From contig UGSS01000002.1 in assembly GCA_900454475.1 (NCBI GenBank), positions 372,001 through 436,000 on the forward strand: a stretch of DNA of 64,000 nt, given 5' to 3'. Below the pieces are notes generated by a model, which saw only the letters and a program-made list of their open reading frames with translations, was not told the DNA's origin and searched no databases. Every line of letters begins with the position of its first letter. Within the stretch, counting starts at the first letter, position 1. Of this stretch, positions 19,020-27,738 are shown in pieces. A program made the translations under genes and the position numbers. Origin of the DNA: [Pasteurella] mairii. GTDB taxonomy: Bacteria > Pseudomonadota > Gammaproteobacteria > Enterobacterales > Pasteurellaceae.

Positions 19020-20210
19020 ATGTTATCACCTAAAATTGTCAGACGCGTTAAGCTCTGGCGAGTTATCTGTATGGCATTTTCTGCCTTTATTTTTAATACT
19101 ACTGAATTTATTCCTGTCGCCTTGTTATCAGATATTGCGGAAGGCTTTTCTATGCCTGTGTCGCAAGTTGGTTTGATGATCACGATTTATGCTTGGATCG
19201 TTTCGTTGTTATCGCTGCCATTTATGTTGCTGACCGCCAATTTAGAGCGTCGTAGCCTATTGATTAAACTCTTTATTTTGTTTATTACCAGTCATATTTT
19301 ATCTTCGGTTGCCTGGAATTATTGGGTATTGTTGATTTCACGCATTGGTGTGGCGGTTGCTCATTCGGTTTTCTGGGCGATTACTGCCTCCTTGGTGGTG
19401 CGGTTGGCGCCAAAAGATAAAAAAGCGCAAGCATTGGGTTTATTGGCGATGGGTAGTGCATTGGCTATGGTACTTGGTTTACCGTTGGGTAGATTGATTG
19501 GGCAAATGTTTGGATGGCGTGTAACATTTGTCTTGATTGGTGTGGTAGCAGTGATGATTTTGTTATTTTTGTATAAATTATTACCGCACTTAGTAAGCAA
19601 AAACGCCGGTACTATTCGCAGTGTGCCGATACTATTTAAACGTCCTTTTTTGGTAGGGCTATATATTTTAACCATTCTTATTATCTCCGCACATTTTACC
19701 GTATATAGTTATATTGAACCCTTTATGCTACAGATTAGCCAAATGCCAGCGGGTTTAACAACGGGAATATTATTAATATTTGGCTTATCCGGTATTGTCG
19801 CTAGTTTATTATTTAATCGTTATCATCGTTTTGGACCAGCAAAATTTTTATTATTGTCCATGGTAATTTTAATTACAGCATTATTTTCTTTATTGTTATT
19901 TAGCCAGCAGCACACTTTATTATTTGCTTTAGTCTTTCTTTGGGGGATTGGTATTGCTGGCGTCGGGTTAAGTTTGCAGGTACGCGTATTACAATTGGCG
20001 CCGGATGCAACGGATGTGGCAATGGCGATTTTTTCCGGTATTTATAATATTGGGATTGGTGGTGGCGCCTTAATCGGTCAGCAAATTATGACCAATTTGG
20101 GGTTAAATTATATTGGCATTGTTGGTGGTACATTAGCGATGATCGGGGCGATTTTCTTTTTAGTTATTCACTTAAAATATCGCTATTTACCGATTAAAGC
20201 TATTCATTAA
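19020..20210 (+). CDS. sotB: Sugar efflux transporter SotB (MFS)
   Basis: A 396-residue inner-membrane protein with twelve predicted helices. Segments such as FIFNTTEFIPVALLSDIA, YAWIVSLLSLPFMLLT, GSALAMVLGLPLGRLIGQ and LAPDATDVAMAIFSGIYNIGIG match E. coli SotB/YdeA, a proton-driven exporter of arabinose, lactose and IPTG. The true substrate in this host is not known. The start is ATG 19020; a TTG two codons earlier is also in frame. There is no hairpin directly after it, only an uptake signal near 20249. Confidence 0.88.
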   Translation: MLSPKIVRRVKLWRVICMAFSAFIFNTTEFIPVALLSDIAEGFSMPVSQVGLMITIYAWIVSLLSLPFMLLTANLERRSLLIKLFILFITSHILSSVAWNYWVLLISRIGVAVAHSVFWAITASLVVRLAPKDKKAQALGLLAMGSALAMVLGLPLGRLIGQMFGWRVTFVLIGVVAVMILLFLYKLLPHLVSKNAGTIRSVPILFKRPFLVGLYILTILIISAHFTVYSYIEPFMLQISQMPAGLTTGILLIFGLSGIVASLLFNRYHRFGPAKFLLLSMVILITALFSLLLFSQQHTLLFALVFLWGIGIAGVGLSLQVRVLQLAPDATDVAMAIFSGIYNIGIGGGALIGQQIMTNLGLNYIGIVGGTLAMIGAIFFLVIHLKYRYLPIKAIH

Positions 20211-20478
20211 TCCTCATTTAGGCGAATGAAAAGTGCATTTTGAACAAAGTGCGGTAAAAATTTAAATCGTTTTAATTGATGAAAACTGATTTTTTGATGA
20301 AATATTATGCATATTTACTTAACTATTTTTGAATATTTCAAATACTGTTATATTTTAGTAAAAATATTGTGATCTTTATCGTAATTTTTTAATAAATTTA
20401 TTACGAAAGTTTAAAATTAGATTAGAATGTGCCTCCTTGAGTAACACAAAATAGTCTTTTTTATGTAGGAGTGTATTT

Positions 20479-22071
20479 ATGGCTCTTTTTCTTAGTGTCT
20501 TTCCTATCGTTTTATTAATTTATTTGATGGTAAAACGTAACGCCCTTCCGTCTTATGTAGCGTTGCCTTGGATTGCGGTAGTGGTGTTAATTATTCAATT
20601 AATTTTCTTTGGTACAGATATCAAACTTGTTAGTGCCAATATTGTGTCCGCATTAGTCGCGGTGCAAACACCGATTACTGTTATTTTCGGCGCGATTTTA
20701 TTTAACCGTTTTTCCGAAGTTTCCGGTGCGACGGATACGCTGCGTAAATGGTTGGGGAATATTAACCCAAATCCAATTGCGCAGGCGATGATTATCGGTT
20801 GGGCGTTTGCGTTTATGATTGAAGGGGCGAGTGGCTTTGGTACGCCGGCGGCGATTGCGGCACCAATTTTAGTTGGCTTAGGTTTCCCTCCGTTGAAAGT
20901 CGCAATGTTGGCGTTGGTGATGAACTCGGTACCGGTTTCTTTCGGTGCGGTAGGGACGCCAACTTGGTTCGGTTTTGGTCCGCTAAATTTGCCTGAATCA
21001 CAAATTTTGGAAATCGGTTCAATGACCGCATTAATTCACTCGTTTGCTGCGATTGTGGTTCCTGTGATGGCATTGCGTTTTATTGCCACCGGTAAAGAAA
21101 TTCGCCAAAATATCGTTTATGTTTATTTATCTATTTTCTCTTGTGTCGTTCCTTATTTCTTATTGGCACAAGTCAATTATGAATTTCCGTCTTTGGTGGG
21201 CGGTGCAATCGGTCTGTTTATTTCTGTATTTTTGGCAAATAAAGGTATCGGATTGGCGAAAGTGGAAAATAAATTAAGCAATACCACGACAATAGGTGAG
21301 GTTGCTAAAGCCTTATTCCCAACCGGTTTATTGATTGTGATTTTGATTGTAACCCGCTTACAACAATTACCATTTAAAGAGATGATGAATGATATGACCT
21401 CTTGGTTCAGCGTGAAATTAGGCTCTTTAGGTGTGTTTGATATTAGCCAAGGTTTAGTCTTTAGTTTGAAAAATATTTTTGATACGACCATCAGTGCCAA
21501 TTACAAATTACTGTATGTACCAGCATTAATTCCCTTTGTTGTTTCTGTGTTAATTGCCATTCCGGTCTTCGCACTTTCTGCCAGCAATGTTAAAGAGATT
21601 TTCTCAAGTAGCTTTAAACAAACGCGTAACCCATTCCTTGCTTTAGTTGGTGCATTGATCATGGTGAACTTGATGTTAGTAGGCGGTGATAATTCTATGG
21701 TAAAAATCATTGGACAAAGCTTTGCTGATGCAACCGGTGAATATTGGACATGGTTCGCCTCTTATTTAGGCGCGGTTGGGGCATTCTTCTCCGGTTCAAA
21801 TACCGTATCCAATTTGACATTCGGTAGCGTACAGTTATCAACCGCTCAAATTACTGGACTTTCTGCTTCTGTTGTGTTGGCGTTACAATCTGTCGGCGGC
21901 GCAATGGGGAACATGGTATGTATTAATAATATTGTTGCAGTAAGTTCCGTATTGAATATTAACAATAAAGAAGGGGCGATTATTAAACAAACTGTTGTGC
22001 CAATGGTGGTTTACGGTATTATTGCCGCAGTTATCGCCTTGACAGTCATTCCATTATTTTATGGGGTATAA
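20479..22071 (+). CDS. lldP: L-lactate permease family transporter
   Basis: A 530-residue inner-membrane protein of the LctP family with the conserved segments MIEGASGFGTPAAIAAPIL, NSVPVSFGAVGTPTWFG and FFSGSNTVSNLTFG. It imports lactate (and glycolate in related proteins) with protons. The ribosome site TAGGAG is 8 nt before ATG. The 268 bp upstream are AT-rich and carry TGTGA-N6-TCGTA at 20368-20383, a weak CRP-like match. It leads the lactate-oxidation genes lutABC and is separated from lutA by a long perfect hairpin. Confidence 0.9.
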   Translation: MALFLSVFPIVLLIYLMVKRNALPSYVALPWIAVVVLIIQLIFFGTDIKLVSANIVSALVAVQTPITVIFGAILFNRFSEVSGATDTLRKWLGNINPNPIAQAMIIGWAFAFMIEGASGFGTPAAIAAPILVGLGFPPLKVAMLALVMNSVPVSFGAVGTPTWFGFGPLNLPESQILEIGSMTALIHSFAAIVVPVMALRFIATGKEIRQNIVYVYLSIFSCVVPYFLLAQVNYEFPSLVGGAIGLFISVFLANKGIGLAKVENKLSNTTTIGEVAKALFPTGLLIVILIVTRLQQLPFKEMMNDMTSWFSVKLGSLGVFDISQGLVFSLKNIFDTTISANYKLLYVPALIPFVVSVLIAIPVFALSASNVKEIFSSSFKQTRNPFLALVGALIMVNLMLVGGDNSMVKIIGQSFADATGEYWTWFASYLGAVGAFFSGSNTVSNLTFGSVQLSTAQITGLSASVVLALQSVGGAMGNMVCINNIVAVSSVLNINNKEGAIIKQTVVPMVVYGIIAAVIALTVIPLFYGV

Positions 22072-22087
22072 TAGAAATTAAATTTTT

Positions 22088-22117
22088 CAGGTATAAGTAT
22101 CGAGATACTTATACCTG
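22088..22117 (+). terminator. Perfect intercistronic hairpin between lldP and lutA
   Basis: A 14-bp perfect inverted repeat with a 2-nt centre (CAGGTATAAGTATC-GA-GATACTTATACCTG), followed by TTCTTTATTTTAA, a broken T tract. It could be a partial terminator or an mRNA-stabilising hairpin that sets permease and enzyme levels apart. Confidence 0.65.
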
Positions 22118-22149
22118 TTCTTTATTTTAAAGCAGTTATTGGAGTAATT

Positions 22150-22881
22150 ATGAACGTGAATTTTTTTGTGACCTGTATTGCTGATGTGGTCAAATCAGGT
22201 GTAGCTAAAAATAGCGTGTTATTGCTAGAAAAGCTAGGATGCAACATTATTTTTTTAGAAAAACAAGGATGCTGTGGGCAGCCGGCGATTAACAGCGGCT
22301 ATACTAAACAGGCGCTGGAGGGGATGAAAAACTTAGTGAAAACCTTTGAAGTGAATGATTATCTGATCGTTGCTCCAGCAGGTTCTTGTGTCTATGCGAT
22401 TAAAAATTATCCACAATATTTTGAACGTTTTGGTGAAACCCAGTGGGCAGAGCGGGCGAAAAAAGTCGCAGAACGTTTTCATGACCTCACTGATTTTATT
22501 GTTAATATCCTTGGTGTTACTGATGTGGGCGCATACTTACCAGGCAAGGCGGTCTACCATCCTTCTTGCAGTTTATTTCGTAAATTAGGTATTGTGGATG
22601 AGCCTATTACCTTATTACAAAAGGTTAAGGGGTTGCAGTTATTACCGATCAAAAATCAGGAAACGTGCTGTGGATTTGGTGGTACTTTCTCGGTAAAAAT
22701 GGCTGAAATTTCAGGGGAAATGGTTAAGGAAAAAGTTGAGCATCTTGCTGAGGTTGAGCCGGATTATTTAATTGGGGCAGATGTGAGTTGCTTAATTAAT
22801 ATTGGCGGGCGTTTACGTCGTGAAGGGAAAAATATTAAGGTAATGCATATTGCCGAAGTGTTGATGCAGGAGGGTAATTAA
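22150..22881 (+). CDS. lutA: Lactate utilization protein A (LutA/YkgE)
   Basis: A 243-residue subunit of the LutABC L-lactate dehydrogenase complex. It has two cysteine-rich CCG domains: KQGCCGQPAINSGY (about residues 38-51) and ETCCGFGGTFS (about 172-182), each preceded by a further cysteine pair partner (for example HPSC). CCG domains bind non-cubane or 4Fe-4S clusters in heterodisulfide-reductase-like enzymes. The ribosome site is TTGGAG. lutB begins 1 bp after the stop. Confidence 0.92.
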   Translation: MNVNFFVTCIADVVKSGVAKNSVLLLEKLGCNIIFLEKQGCCGQPAINSGYTKQALEGMKNLVKTFEVNDYLIVAPAGSCVYAIKNYPQYFERFGETQWAERAKKVAERFHDLTDFIVNILGVTDVGAYLPGKAVYHPSCSLFRKLGIVDEPITLLQKVKGLQLLPIKNQETCCGFGGTFSVKMAEISGEMVKEKVEHLAEVEPDYLIGADVSCLINIGGRLRREGKNIKVMHIAEVLMQEGN

Positions 22882-22882
22882 G

Positions 22883-24295
22883 ATGACATTAAAAACCAGT
22901 AATCTTGCATTTAAACAACGAGTTGACGAACAAATTCACAACGAAATTATGCGTAAAGCCATTGTGATGGCTCAAGAGCGGATTGGCGCCAATCGTCAAA
23001 ATATGGCAAATGAATTAGGGCATTGGGAAGAATGGCGTAGTTTATCCAAACAGATCCGTAATCACGTTTTAGCCAATTTAGATGCGTATTTGTATCAATT
23101 GAGCGAGAAAGTGATACAAAATGGCGGTAAAGTGTTTTTTGCCGAAACCGCAGAAGATGCCACCAACTATATTCGCCAAGTGGCGTTAGCTAAAAAGGCG
23201 AAGAAAATTGTTAAATCCAAATCCATGGTGACCGAAGAAATCGGCATGAACCACGTATTGGAAGCGGAAGGCATTAAGGTCGTTGAAACGGATTTGGGGG
23301 AATATATTTTACAAGTTGCCGGAGATAAACCCTCCCATATTGTGGTGCCGGCAATTCATAAAGATCGTTACCAAATCCAAAAAGTATTACAAGAAAAATT
23401 AGGTTATGACGGACCCGAAACGCCAGAAGCCATGACCTTATTTATTCGTCAAAAGATTCGTGAAGATTTCTTAGAAGCAGATATTGGGGTTAGCGGTTGT
23501 AACTTTGCGGTACCGGAAACGGGAAGCGTTTGCTTAGTGACGAATGAAGGGAACTTGCGTTTAGCCACAACTGTACCGAAAACACATATTGCGGTTATGG
23601 GGATGGAACGTATTGCGCCGACTTTTGAAGAAGTGGATGTATTGATTACAATGTTGGCACGCAGTGCGGTTGGAGCAAAATTAACCGGCTATAATACTTG
23701 GTTAACCGGTCCTCGCCTTGAGGGAGAAACTGACGGTCCGGAAGAATTCCATTTAGTGATTGTCGATAACGGACGTTCTAAAATTCTAGAAAGCGAATTT
23801 AAAGAAGTTTTACGCTGTATCCGTTGTGGTGCTTGCTTAAATACCTGTCCGGCATATCGTCAAATTGGTGGTCATGGATACGGTTCTATCTATCCGGGTC
23901 CAATTGGTTCTGTTATTTCTCCATTACTTGGTGGGTATGACGAATTTAAAGAATTACCATATGCTTGTTCATTATGTACCGCTTGTAATTCAGTTTGCCC
24001 GGTAAAAATTCCGTTGGCACAACTCATTTTGAAACATCGTGAGCATATTGCTCAAAACGGAATGACGCCGAGTGTAGAGCGCTTGTCTATCTTTGGCTTT
24101 AATTTTGCGAACTCGCATCCAACGTTATGGAAAATCGGTGTTAATGTTGGGGCAAAAATGGCGGCGAAATTTATCAAAAACGGTAAAGCACCTGTGCAAA
24201 TTGGTGCATTAGCGGAATGGACAAAGGCGCGCGATTTGCCAAGTGCAGAGGGACAAAGTTTCAGAGATTGGTTCAATAACAGAGGGGCAAAATAA
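22883..24295 (+). CDS. lutB: Lactate utilization iron-sulfur protein B (LutB/YkgF)
   Basis: A 470-residue protein with an N-terminal LUD domain (about 60-300) and two ferredoxin-type 4Fe-4S motifs, CIRCGACLNTCP and CSLCTACNSVCP, in the C-terminal third. It passes electrons from lactate oxidation to the respiratory chain as part of LutABC. The start is one base after lutA and its stop overlaps the lutC ATG (TAATG), so translation of the three is coupled. Confidence 0.94.
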   Translation: MTLKTSNLAFKQRVDEQIHNEIMRKAIVMAQERIGANRQNMANELGHWEEWRSLSKQIRNHVLANLDAYLYQLSEKVIQNGGKVFFAETAEDATNYIRQVALAKKAKKIVKSKSMVTEEIGMNHVLEAEGIKVVETDLGEYILQVAGDKPSHIVVPAIHKDRYQIQKVLQEKLGYDGPETPEAMTLFIRQKIREDFLEADIGVSGCNFAVPETGSVCLVTNEGNLRLATTVPKTHIAVMGMERIAPTFEEVDVLITMLARSAVGAKLTGYNTWLTGPRLEGETDGPEEFHLVIVDNGRSKILESEFKEVLRCIRCGACLNTCPAYRQIGGHGYGSIYPGPIGSVISPLLGGYDEFKELPYACSLCTACNSVCPVKIPLAQLILKHREHIAQNGMTPSVERLSIFGFNFANSHPTLWKIGVNVGAKMAAKFIKNGKAPVQIGALAEWTKARDLPSAEGQSFRDWFNNRGAK

Positions 24296-24993
24296 TGGAT
24301 TTGCAAAATAGAGAAGATTTTTTAAATAAACTTGCAGAAAAAATGGGACGCCCGCGTCACCTGGTTCCGGAACCAATGCCAAAATGGGAAAACGATTACC
24401 CGAAAACCCGCTTAACCGAATTATCACAAGCTGAGCGTTGCCAAGCCTTCATTGATTTTGCTAAAGTCATGATGGTGGATGTGGTTGAAACTAAACAAGA
24501 AAACGTTCAAGCAACGATTCTCGCAATATGTGAAAAATACGGTGGCGGTGAGGTAGTGTTAAATAACGATAACCGTTTGGATGCGTTAGGCTTAACGCAA
24601 GCGGTCTGTGAAAAATATACTACTCATATTTGGGCGCCGGCAAAAGGCGAGGAAAATTTAGCGCTGGCTGAAAAAGCGAATATCGGAATTGCTTATGCAG
24701 AATATGGATTGGCAGAATCGGGCGGGATCGTACTTTATTCCGATAAAGATCGCGGACGTTCAGTCAGTTTATTACCGGAAAAATCCATTGTGGTATTACG
24801 CAAAAGTACTATTCTTCCTCGTGTGGCGCAATTAGCAGAAATATTGCACGCGAAAGCTCAGCAAGGTGAAAGAATGCCTTCTTGTATCAACATCATCTCC
24901 GGTCCAAGTTCTACCGCGGATATTGAATTGGTAAAAGTGGTTGGCGTTCATGGACCGACGACTAAAGTTTATGTGGTTATTGATGATTTATAA
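24295..24993 (+). CDS. lutC: Lactate utilization protein C (LutC/YkgG)
   Basis: A 232-residue LUD-domain protein, the third subunit of the LutABC lactate oxidation system. The conserved ESGGIVLYS and HGPTTKVYVV segments near the C-terminus are present. It overlaps lutB by one base. The operon is closed by the terminator at 25012-25041, which is also the last recognisable core sequence before the Mu-like prophage. Confidence 0.92.
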   Translation: MDLQNREDFLNKLAEKMGRPRHLVPEPMPKWENDYPKTRLTELSQAERCQAFIDFAKVMMVDVVETKQENVQATILAICEKYGGGEVVLNNDNRLDALGLTQAVCEKYTTHIWAPAKGEENLALAEKANIGIAYAEYGLAESGGIVLYSDKDRGRSVSLLPEKSIVVLRKSTILPRVAQLAEILHAKAQQGERMPSCINIISGPSSTADIELVKVVGVHGPTTKVYVVIDDL

Positions 24994-25011
24994 TTGTTGA
25001 TTGCATACAAT

Positions 25012-25041
25012 AAAAATCCGGCTTAGGTCGGATTTTTTGTT
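25012..25041 (+). terminator. Terminator of lldP-lutABC
   Basis: AAAATCCG pairs with CGGATTTT around a short loop, followed by TTTTGTTTT. Confidence 0.85.
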
Positions 25042-25200
25042 TTCTATGTTCGGAAATGGTAAGGCTTGTGAAAATAAAGTAGTAAAAGCTATTATGGGTT
25101 CTATAAAATAAACAAGAAGCATATTCTGCTTATATTTAGGATGAAATTTAAAAAACTTTGATGATAGTGTTTACAAATAGAAGAACAATAAAAATTATTG

Positions 25201-25205
25201 TAGCT
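25201..25205. repeat. Left flanking direct repeat of the Mu-like prophage (TAGCT)
   Basis: TAGCT here recurs at 35092-35096 directly after the right prophage end. Mu-type transposition makes 5-bp target duplications. The last T may belong to the terminal TG, in which case the shared flank is TAGC only. Confidence 0.55.
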
Positions 25206-25383
25206 GTGGGGGAGTAACTATTTTTGCATAGGTTGAAAGAAAAAATTTGGCGTTAAATTTTTGGAATAAGTTTAGATAAGACAATAAGTTAGCGTTAGAT
25301 TTTTGTTGAGTTGTGCAAAAAGAAGTGATTTTTGAAAATGAGCAAAAATAAGTGGGAAATGCGCTATTTTTTGCATAAATATG
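25205..25383 (+). other. Left end of the Mu-like prophage with transposase-site repeats
   Basis: After the terminal TG, TATTTTTGCATAGG lies at 25219-25232, a related TATTTTTTGCATA near 25365, and an inverted TTGTGCAAAAAG near 25310. Three related sites over about 170 bp mirror the L1-L3 arrangement of Mu. The stretch 25042-25204 to the left is AT-rich with no gene that I recognise. Confidence 0.6.
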
Positions 25384-25432
25384 ATCGGTTTTTAAAATGG
25401 GTTTAAAAGAATTTCGAACCCATTTTAAAATT

Positions 25433-25606
25433 TTAAATTAAACTATGCCCTACGTGAACAACTTGTCCAATTATTTGTAGGTTTTGGGCTTCATCTGCAG
25501 AAATTCTAATTGGTGGATACTCTTCTTTGTTGTTGCTAATTTGCGAAATATCATCTTGTTCTTGCTCATTTTTAACGTCATAGTTAATATGAAAAACTTT
25601 GACGTT
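25433..25606 (-). pseudogene. C-terminal fragment of an S24/LexA-type phage repressor
   Basis: About 55 codons read KVFHINYD, then an acidic linker, then YPPIRISADEAQNLQIIG and QVVHVGHSLI before TAA. The last part is the standard C-terminus of S24-peptidase phage repressors (strand -IIGxVVHxGHS-). The rest of the gene, including the helix-turn-helix and the Ser-Lys active site, is absent. The reading frame fades into the inverted repeat at 25594, so the break lies at or near that repeat. Confidence 0.65.
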
Positions 25607-25725
25607 TTATAATAAATTAACTTCAAGCGTCGTAGTTTATTTAACTTATTGATATATAACAAGAAAAATAACAACCTATCTATTTAGGCTAGAAAAATAA
25701 CTGTGACGCTAAAACGTCAAAGTTT
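25594..25725. repeat. 132-bp stretch bounded by 16-bp perfect inverted repeats
   Basis: AAACTTTGACGTTTTA (25594-25609) and its exact complement (25710-25725) bound an AT-rich 100-bp centre with no gene. One arm overlaps the stop codon of the regulator at 25724 and the other lies at the break of the S24 repressor fragment. It could be a tiny MITE-like insertion or a pair of phage operator copies. Confidence 0.6.
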
Positions 25726-26524
25726 ATTTCTGTATAGAGCGTTTTTTTGTAGCGACAGATTGATATACTTTTTGAAGTTGATCATCGCTTAGCTCAGTAA
25801 TACTACCTACTGCGTATTTGCTTTGTAAGTGTTCACTTAACCAGTCCTCAAGCCCTTTTGTATTGATTTTTATGTAAGCATATTTCTTGCTACGCCAAGT
25901 ATTCCCTACTTTCTTAGGTGCTGATTTTGATGATGAAAGCCTACCAATCCATTTTCTTAAATATGTGATAGCTTTGCTGGTTTTTTCTACTGGGATTAAT
26001 CTGTAGGTAGCAACGCCACAGTGTTTATTAAGAGAGGACCAAACCGCTTGATATGATTTGGGAGATTTTTTAACTTTCTCCTCTAATTCAACGATCTCTT
26101 TTACTAAATCTTGTAGAGCTCTAGCAGTTTCTTCACTAATATGAATTTCATTCGGCTCAACGATAGCTTTTGTTTTTGTTGTGTACTTTTCCGTCTTGAT
26201 ATTATTGATTGTACCACTATTAATAATGCCATTATCTCCATAAATAACATTATTGCTATTTCCTTCAATCTTATTTGATGGCGAGTTAAATTCTTCAATA
26301 TTTTTTGAGTGAATACCAGTAATAATATATTGAACATCTACACCTAACTGTGCTGCACGCCCAAGAAACTCAGCAGATATACCACTTCTTCCTAGCTCAT
26401 TAAGTCTTAATGTTTCTCTATTCACTTCTGTCTGATGCGCAAAATTGGCTTGACTATATCCTAATCTAGTACGTTCTTCGACCAATCTAATGCCCATATC
26501 TTCACGGGTAATTGCTAATTGCAT
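25724..26524 (-). CDS. Phage repressor-like regulator with N-terminal HTH and ORF6C-like C-terminus
   Basis: A 266-residue protein. The N-terminus (about residues 8-70) is an XRE/Cro-type helix-turn-helix (RLVEERTRLGYSQANFAHQT). A glycine/asparagine-rich middle (NSNNVIYGDNGIINSGTINN) resembles short beta-helix repeats that may trimerise. The C-terminal part, AVWSSLNKHCGVATYRLIPV onward, looks like the ORF6C domain of phage antirepressors. It is transcribed away from ner and shares the promoter/operator region at 26525-26644, so it probably acts as the lysogenic regulator, perhaps replacing the truncated S24 repressor. Confidence 0.65.
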   Translation of the reverse strand: MQLAITREDMGIRLVEERTRLGYSQANFAHQTEVNRETLRLNELGRSGISAEFLGRAAQLGVDVQYIITGIHSKNIEEFNSPSNKIEGNSNNVIYGDNGIINSGTINNIKTEKYTTKTKAIVEPNEIHISEETARALQDLVKEIVELEEKVKKSPKSYQAVWSSLNKHCGVATYRLIPVEKTSKAITYLRKWIGRLSSSKSAPKKVGNTWRSKKYAYIKINTKGLEDWLSEHLQSKYAVGSITELSDDQLQKVYQSVATKKRSIQK

Positions 26525-26553
26525 AAAAAATCCTCAAACATTTACAATATTAT

Positions 26554-26583
26554 TTGACATGCCAAAAATTATAGGCATATAAT
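26554..26583 (+). promoter_or_regulatory. Early promoter with internal operator, upstream of ner
   Basis: TTGACA (26554-26559) and TATAAT (26578-26583), 18 bp apart, both perfect consensus. The spacer holds an inverted repeat, ATGCC-N10-GGCAT (26559-26578), placed so that a bound repressor would block RNA polymerase. Confidence 0.75.
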
Positions 26584-26644
26584 AAACTTGTTTTTTTAAT
26601 TAGTTGATTTAACCGGTTTATGTAATTGGTTGAAAGGGGATTTT

Positions 26645-26911
26645 ATGAACCAAAAAGAAATTTATCAAGCATTAAAAAGAAAAAACTTAAATGCCTCAAT
26701 GATTGCTGAAGCTCTTGGTGTAAGTTCTCAAGCTGTTTCAAGTGCTATTAAACAAGGTAAAAGCAGCCGAAGAATAGCGAAAGCTATTGCTATTGCGATT
26801 GATGAGCCATTAGAAAAGGTATTTCCACATTATGCAAAAAAAGAACAAAAGCAGGTGTTTAGAAGTAATCAGATTGCTCACTTAAAAAATCAATTTTCTC
26901 AAGTGATTTAG
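26645..26911 (+). CDS. ner: Ner/Nlp-like phage DNA-binding protein
   Basis: An 88-residue protein with a single helix-turn-helix (NASMIAEALGVSSQAVSSAI, residues 17-36) and a basic tail. The size and location match Ner, the early negative regulator of Mu-like phages, which represses the early and repressor promoters. The ribosome site GAAAGGGG is 6 nt before ATG 26645. A TTG five codons upstream is in frame but less suitable. Confidence 0.75.
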   Translation: MNQKEIYQALKRKNLNASMIAEALGVSSQAVSSAIKQGKSSRRIAKAIAIAIDEPLEKVFPHYAKKEQKQVFRSNQIAHLKNQFSQVI

Positions 26912-26921
26912 TGAGGTTGGT

Positions 26922-27227
26922 ATGGGGGTATTGCAAGAGTTTTATAACGCAAATGAATTGGCTGAATTAAATCTTAAGTGTTTACCAAGAAGTAATAGAA
27001 GGATTTTTGAAAAAGCTAAACGAGAAAAATGGAAATCGCAAAAACGACAAAGGCGTGGTGGCGGTTTTGAATATGCATTAACTTCCCTCCCCGTCGAGGT
27101 GCAAGACGAAATTCGTCAACGGTTTGCGGTGTCGGTGGTAGCGAGTAAACCGAAAAAATCCCCGGTAAAACTAAAAAACGAAGACGTGTCACGTCTTTTC
27201 ATAAATGGATTAACCGCCGTTTATTAG
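26922..27227 (+). pseudogene. Truncated Mu-type transposase (MuA N-terminal domain only)
   Basis: The first about 70 residues (YNANELAELNLKCLPRSNRR, then RRGGGFEYALTSLPVEVQDE) are the N-terminal Mu transposase DNA-binding domain. After about residue 85 the frame leaves the family and stops at 27227. The DDE catalytic core, about 550 residues, is missing. The sequence that follows belongs to an antirepressor-like gene in another frame, so a deletion joined the two. Confidence 0.75.
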
Positions 27228-27727
27228 ATGGTTATTTTCGTGAAAACCTTGATTTTATCGAACGGACAAATTTGTCCAATCGGGGATTTTTTGCAACAGA
27301 AATAAAAGATTATGATTTAACAATCGACACTGCCAAACACCTTTGCCTAATGGAACATAGCGAAATTGGCTATCAAATCCGTCAGCAATTTATTGAAGAT
27401 GACAACAAAATGCGTGCCTTAATTCCGCAGTTAAAAGCGGAATTGAGTGAAGCCAAACAGCAACTATTAGGCATTCCTACCTTTTTACGCCAAAATCCCC
27501 AAGAACTAGGCACGCTTTTAACCAATGCCCGAAAAGCCTTATTTGTGGCGCATCCTGAATGTGAAAAAATTGTACTGTATCGTGAAATGGGGCTAAACAA
27601 CAGCGAAATTGCCAAATTATTAGACTTAGGCAAAACGGCGTTAGAAAATCGCTTGCGTAAACTCTTTGATTTAGGGCTACTACAACGTCGTCAAACGCCA
27701 AACACGCAATTAGCCTTATTTCAGTAA
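27191..27727 (+). pseudogene. Antirepressor (AntA/AntB-like) gene lacking its start
   Basis: The frame reads SFHKWINRRLLDGYFRENLD, continues with SNRGFFATEIKDYDLTIDTAK and ends in a winged-helix-like NSEIAKLLDLGKTALENRL stretch. The first part is the AntA domain of phage antirepressors, normally preceded by about 20 more residues. It is open from 27149, inside the truncated transposase gene, but has no good start; the nearest is a TTG at 27272 without a ribosome site. It is best read as a gene that lost its 5' end in the same deletion. Confidence 0.65.
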
Positions 27728-27738
27728 GGAGGCAGAAA

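Noticed and set aside
20368-20383. CRP site upstream of lldP (TGTGA-N6-TCGTA)
   Set aside because: Only three of five bases match in the second half; kept as a remark in the gene entry, not as a feature.
25471-25674. 67-codon minus-strand frame over the inverted-repeat patch
   Set aside because: It is out of frame with the recognisable S24 repressor tail, which explains the same DNA better.
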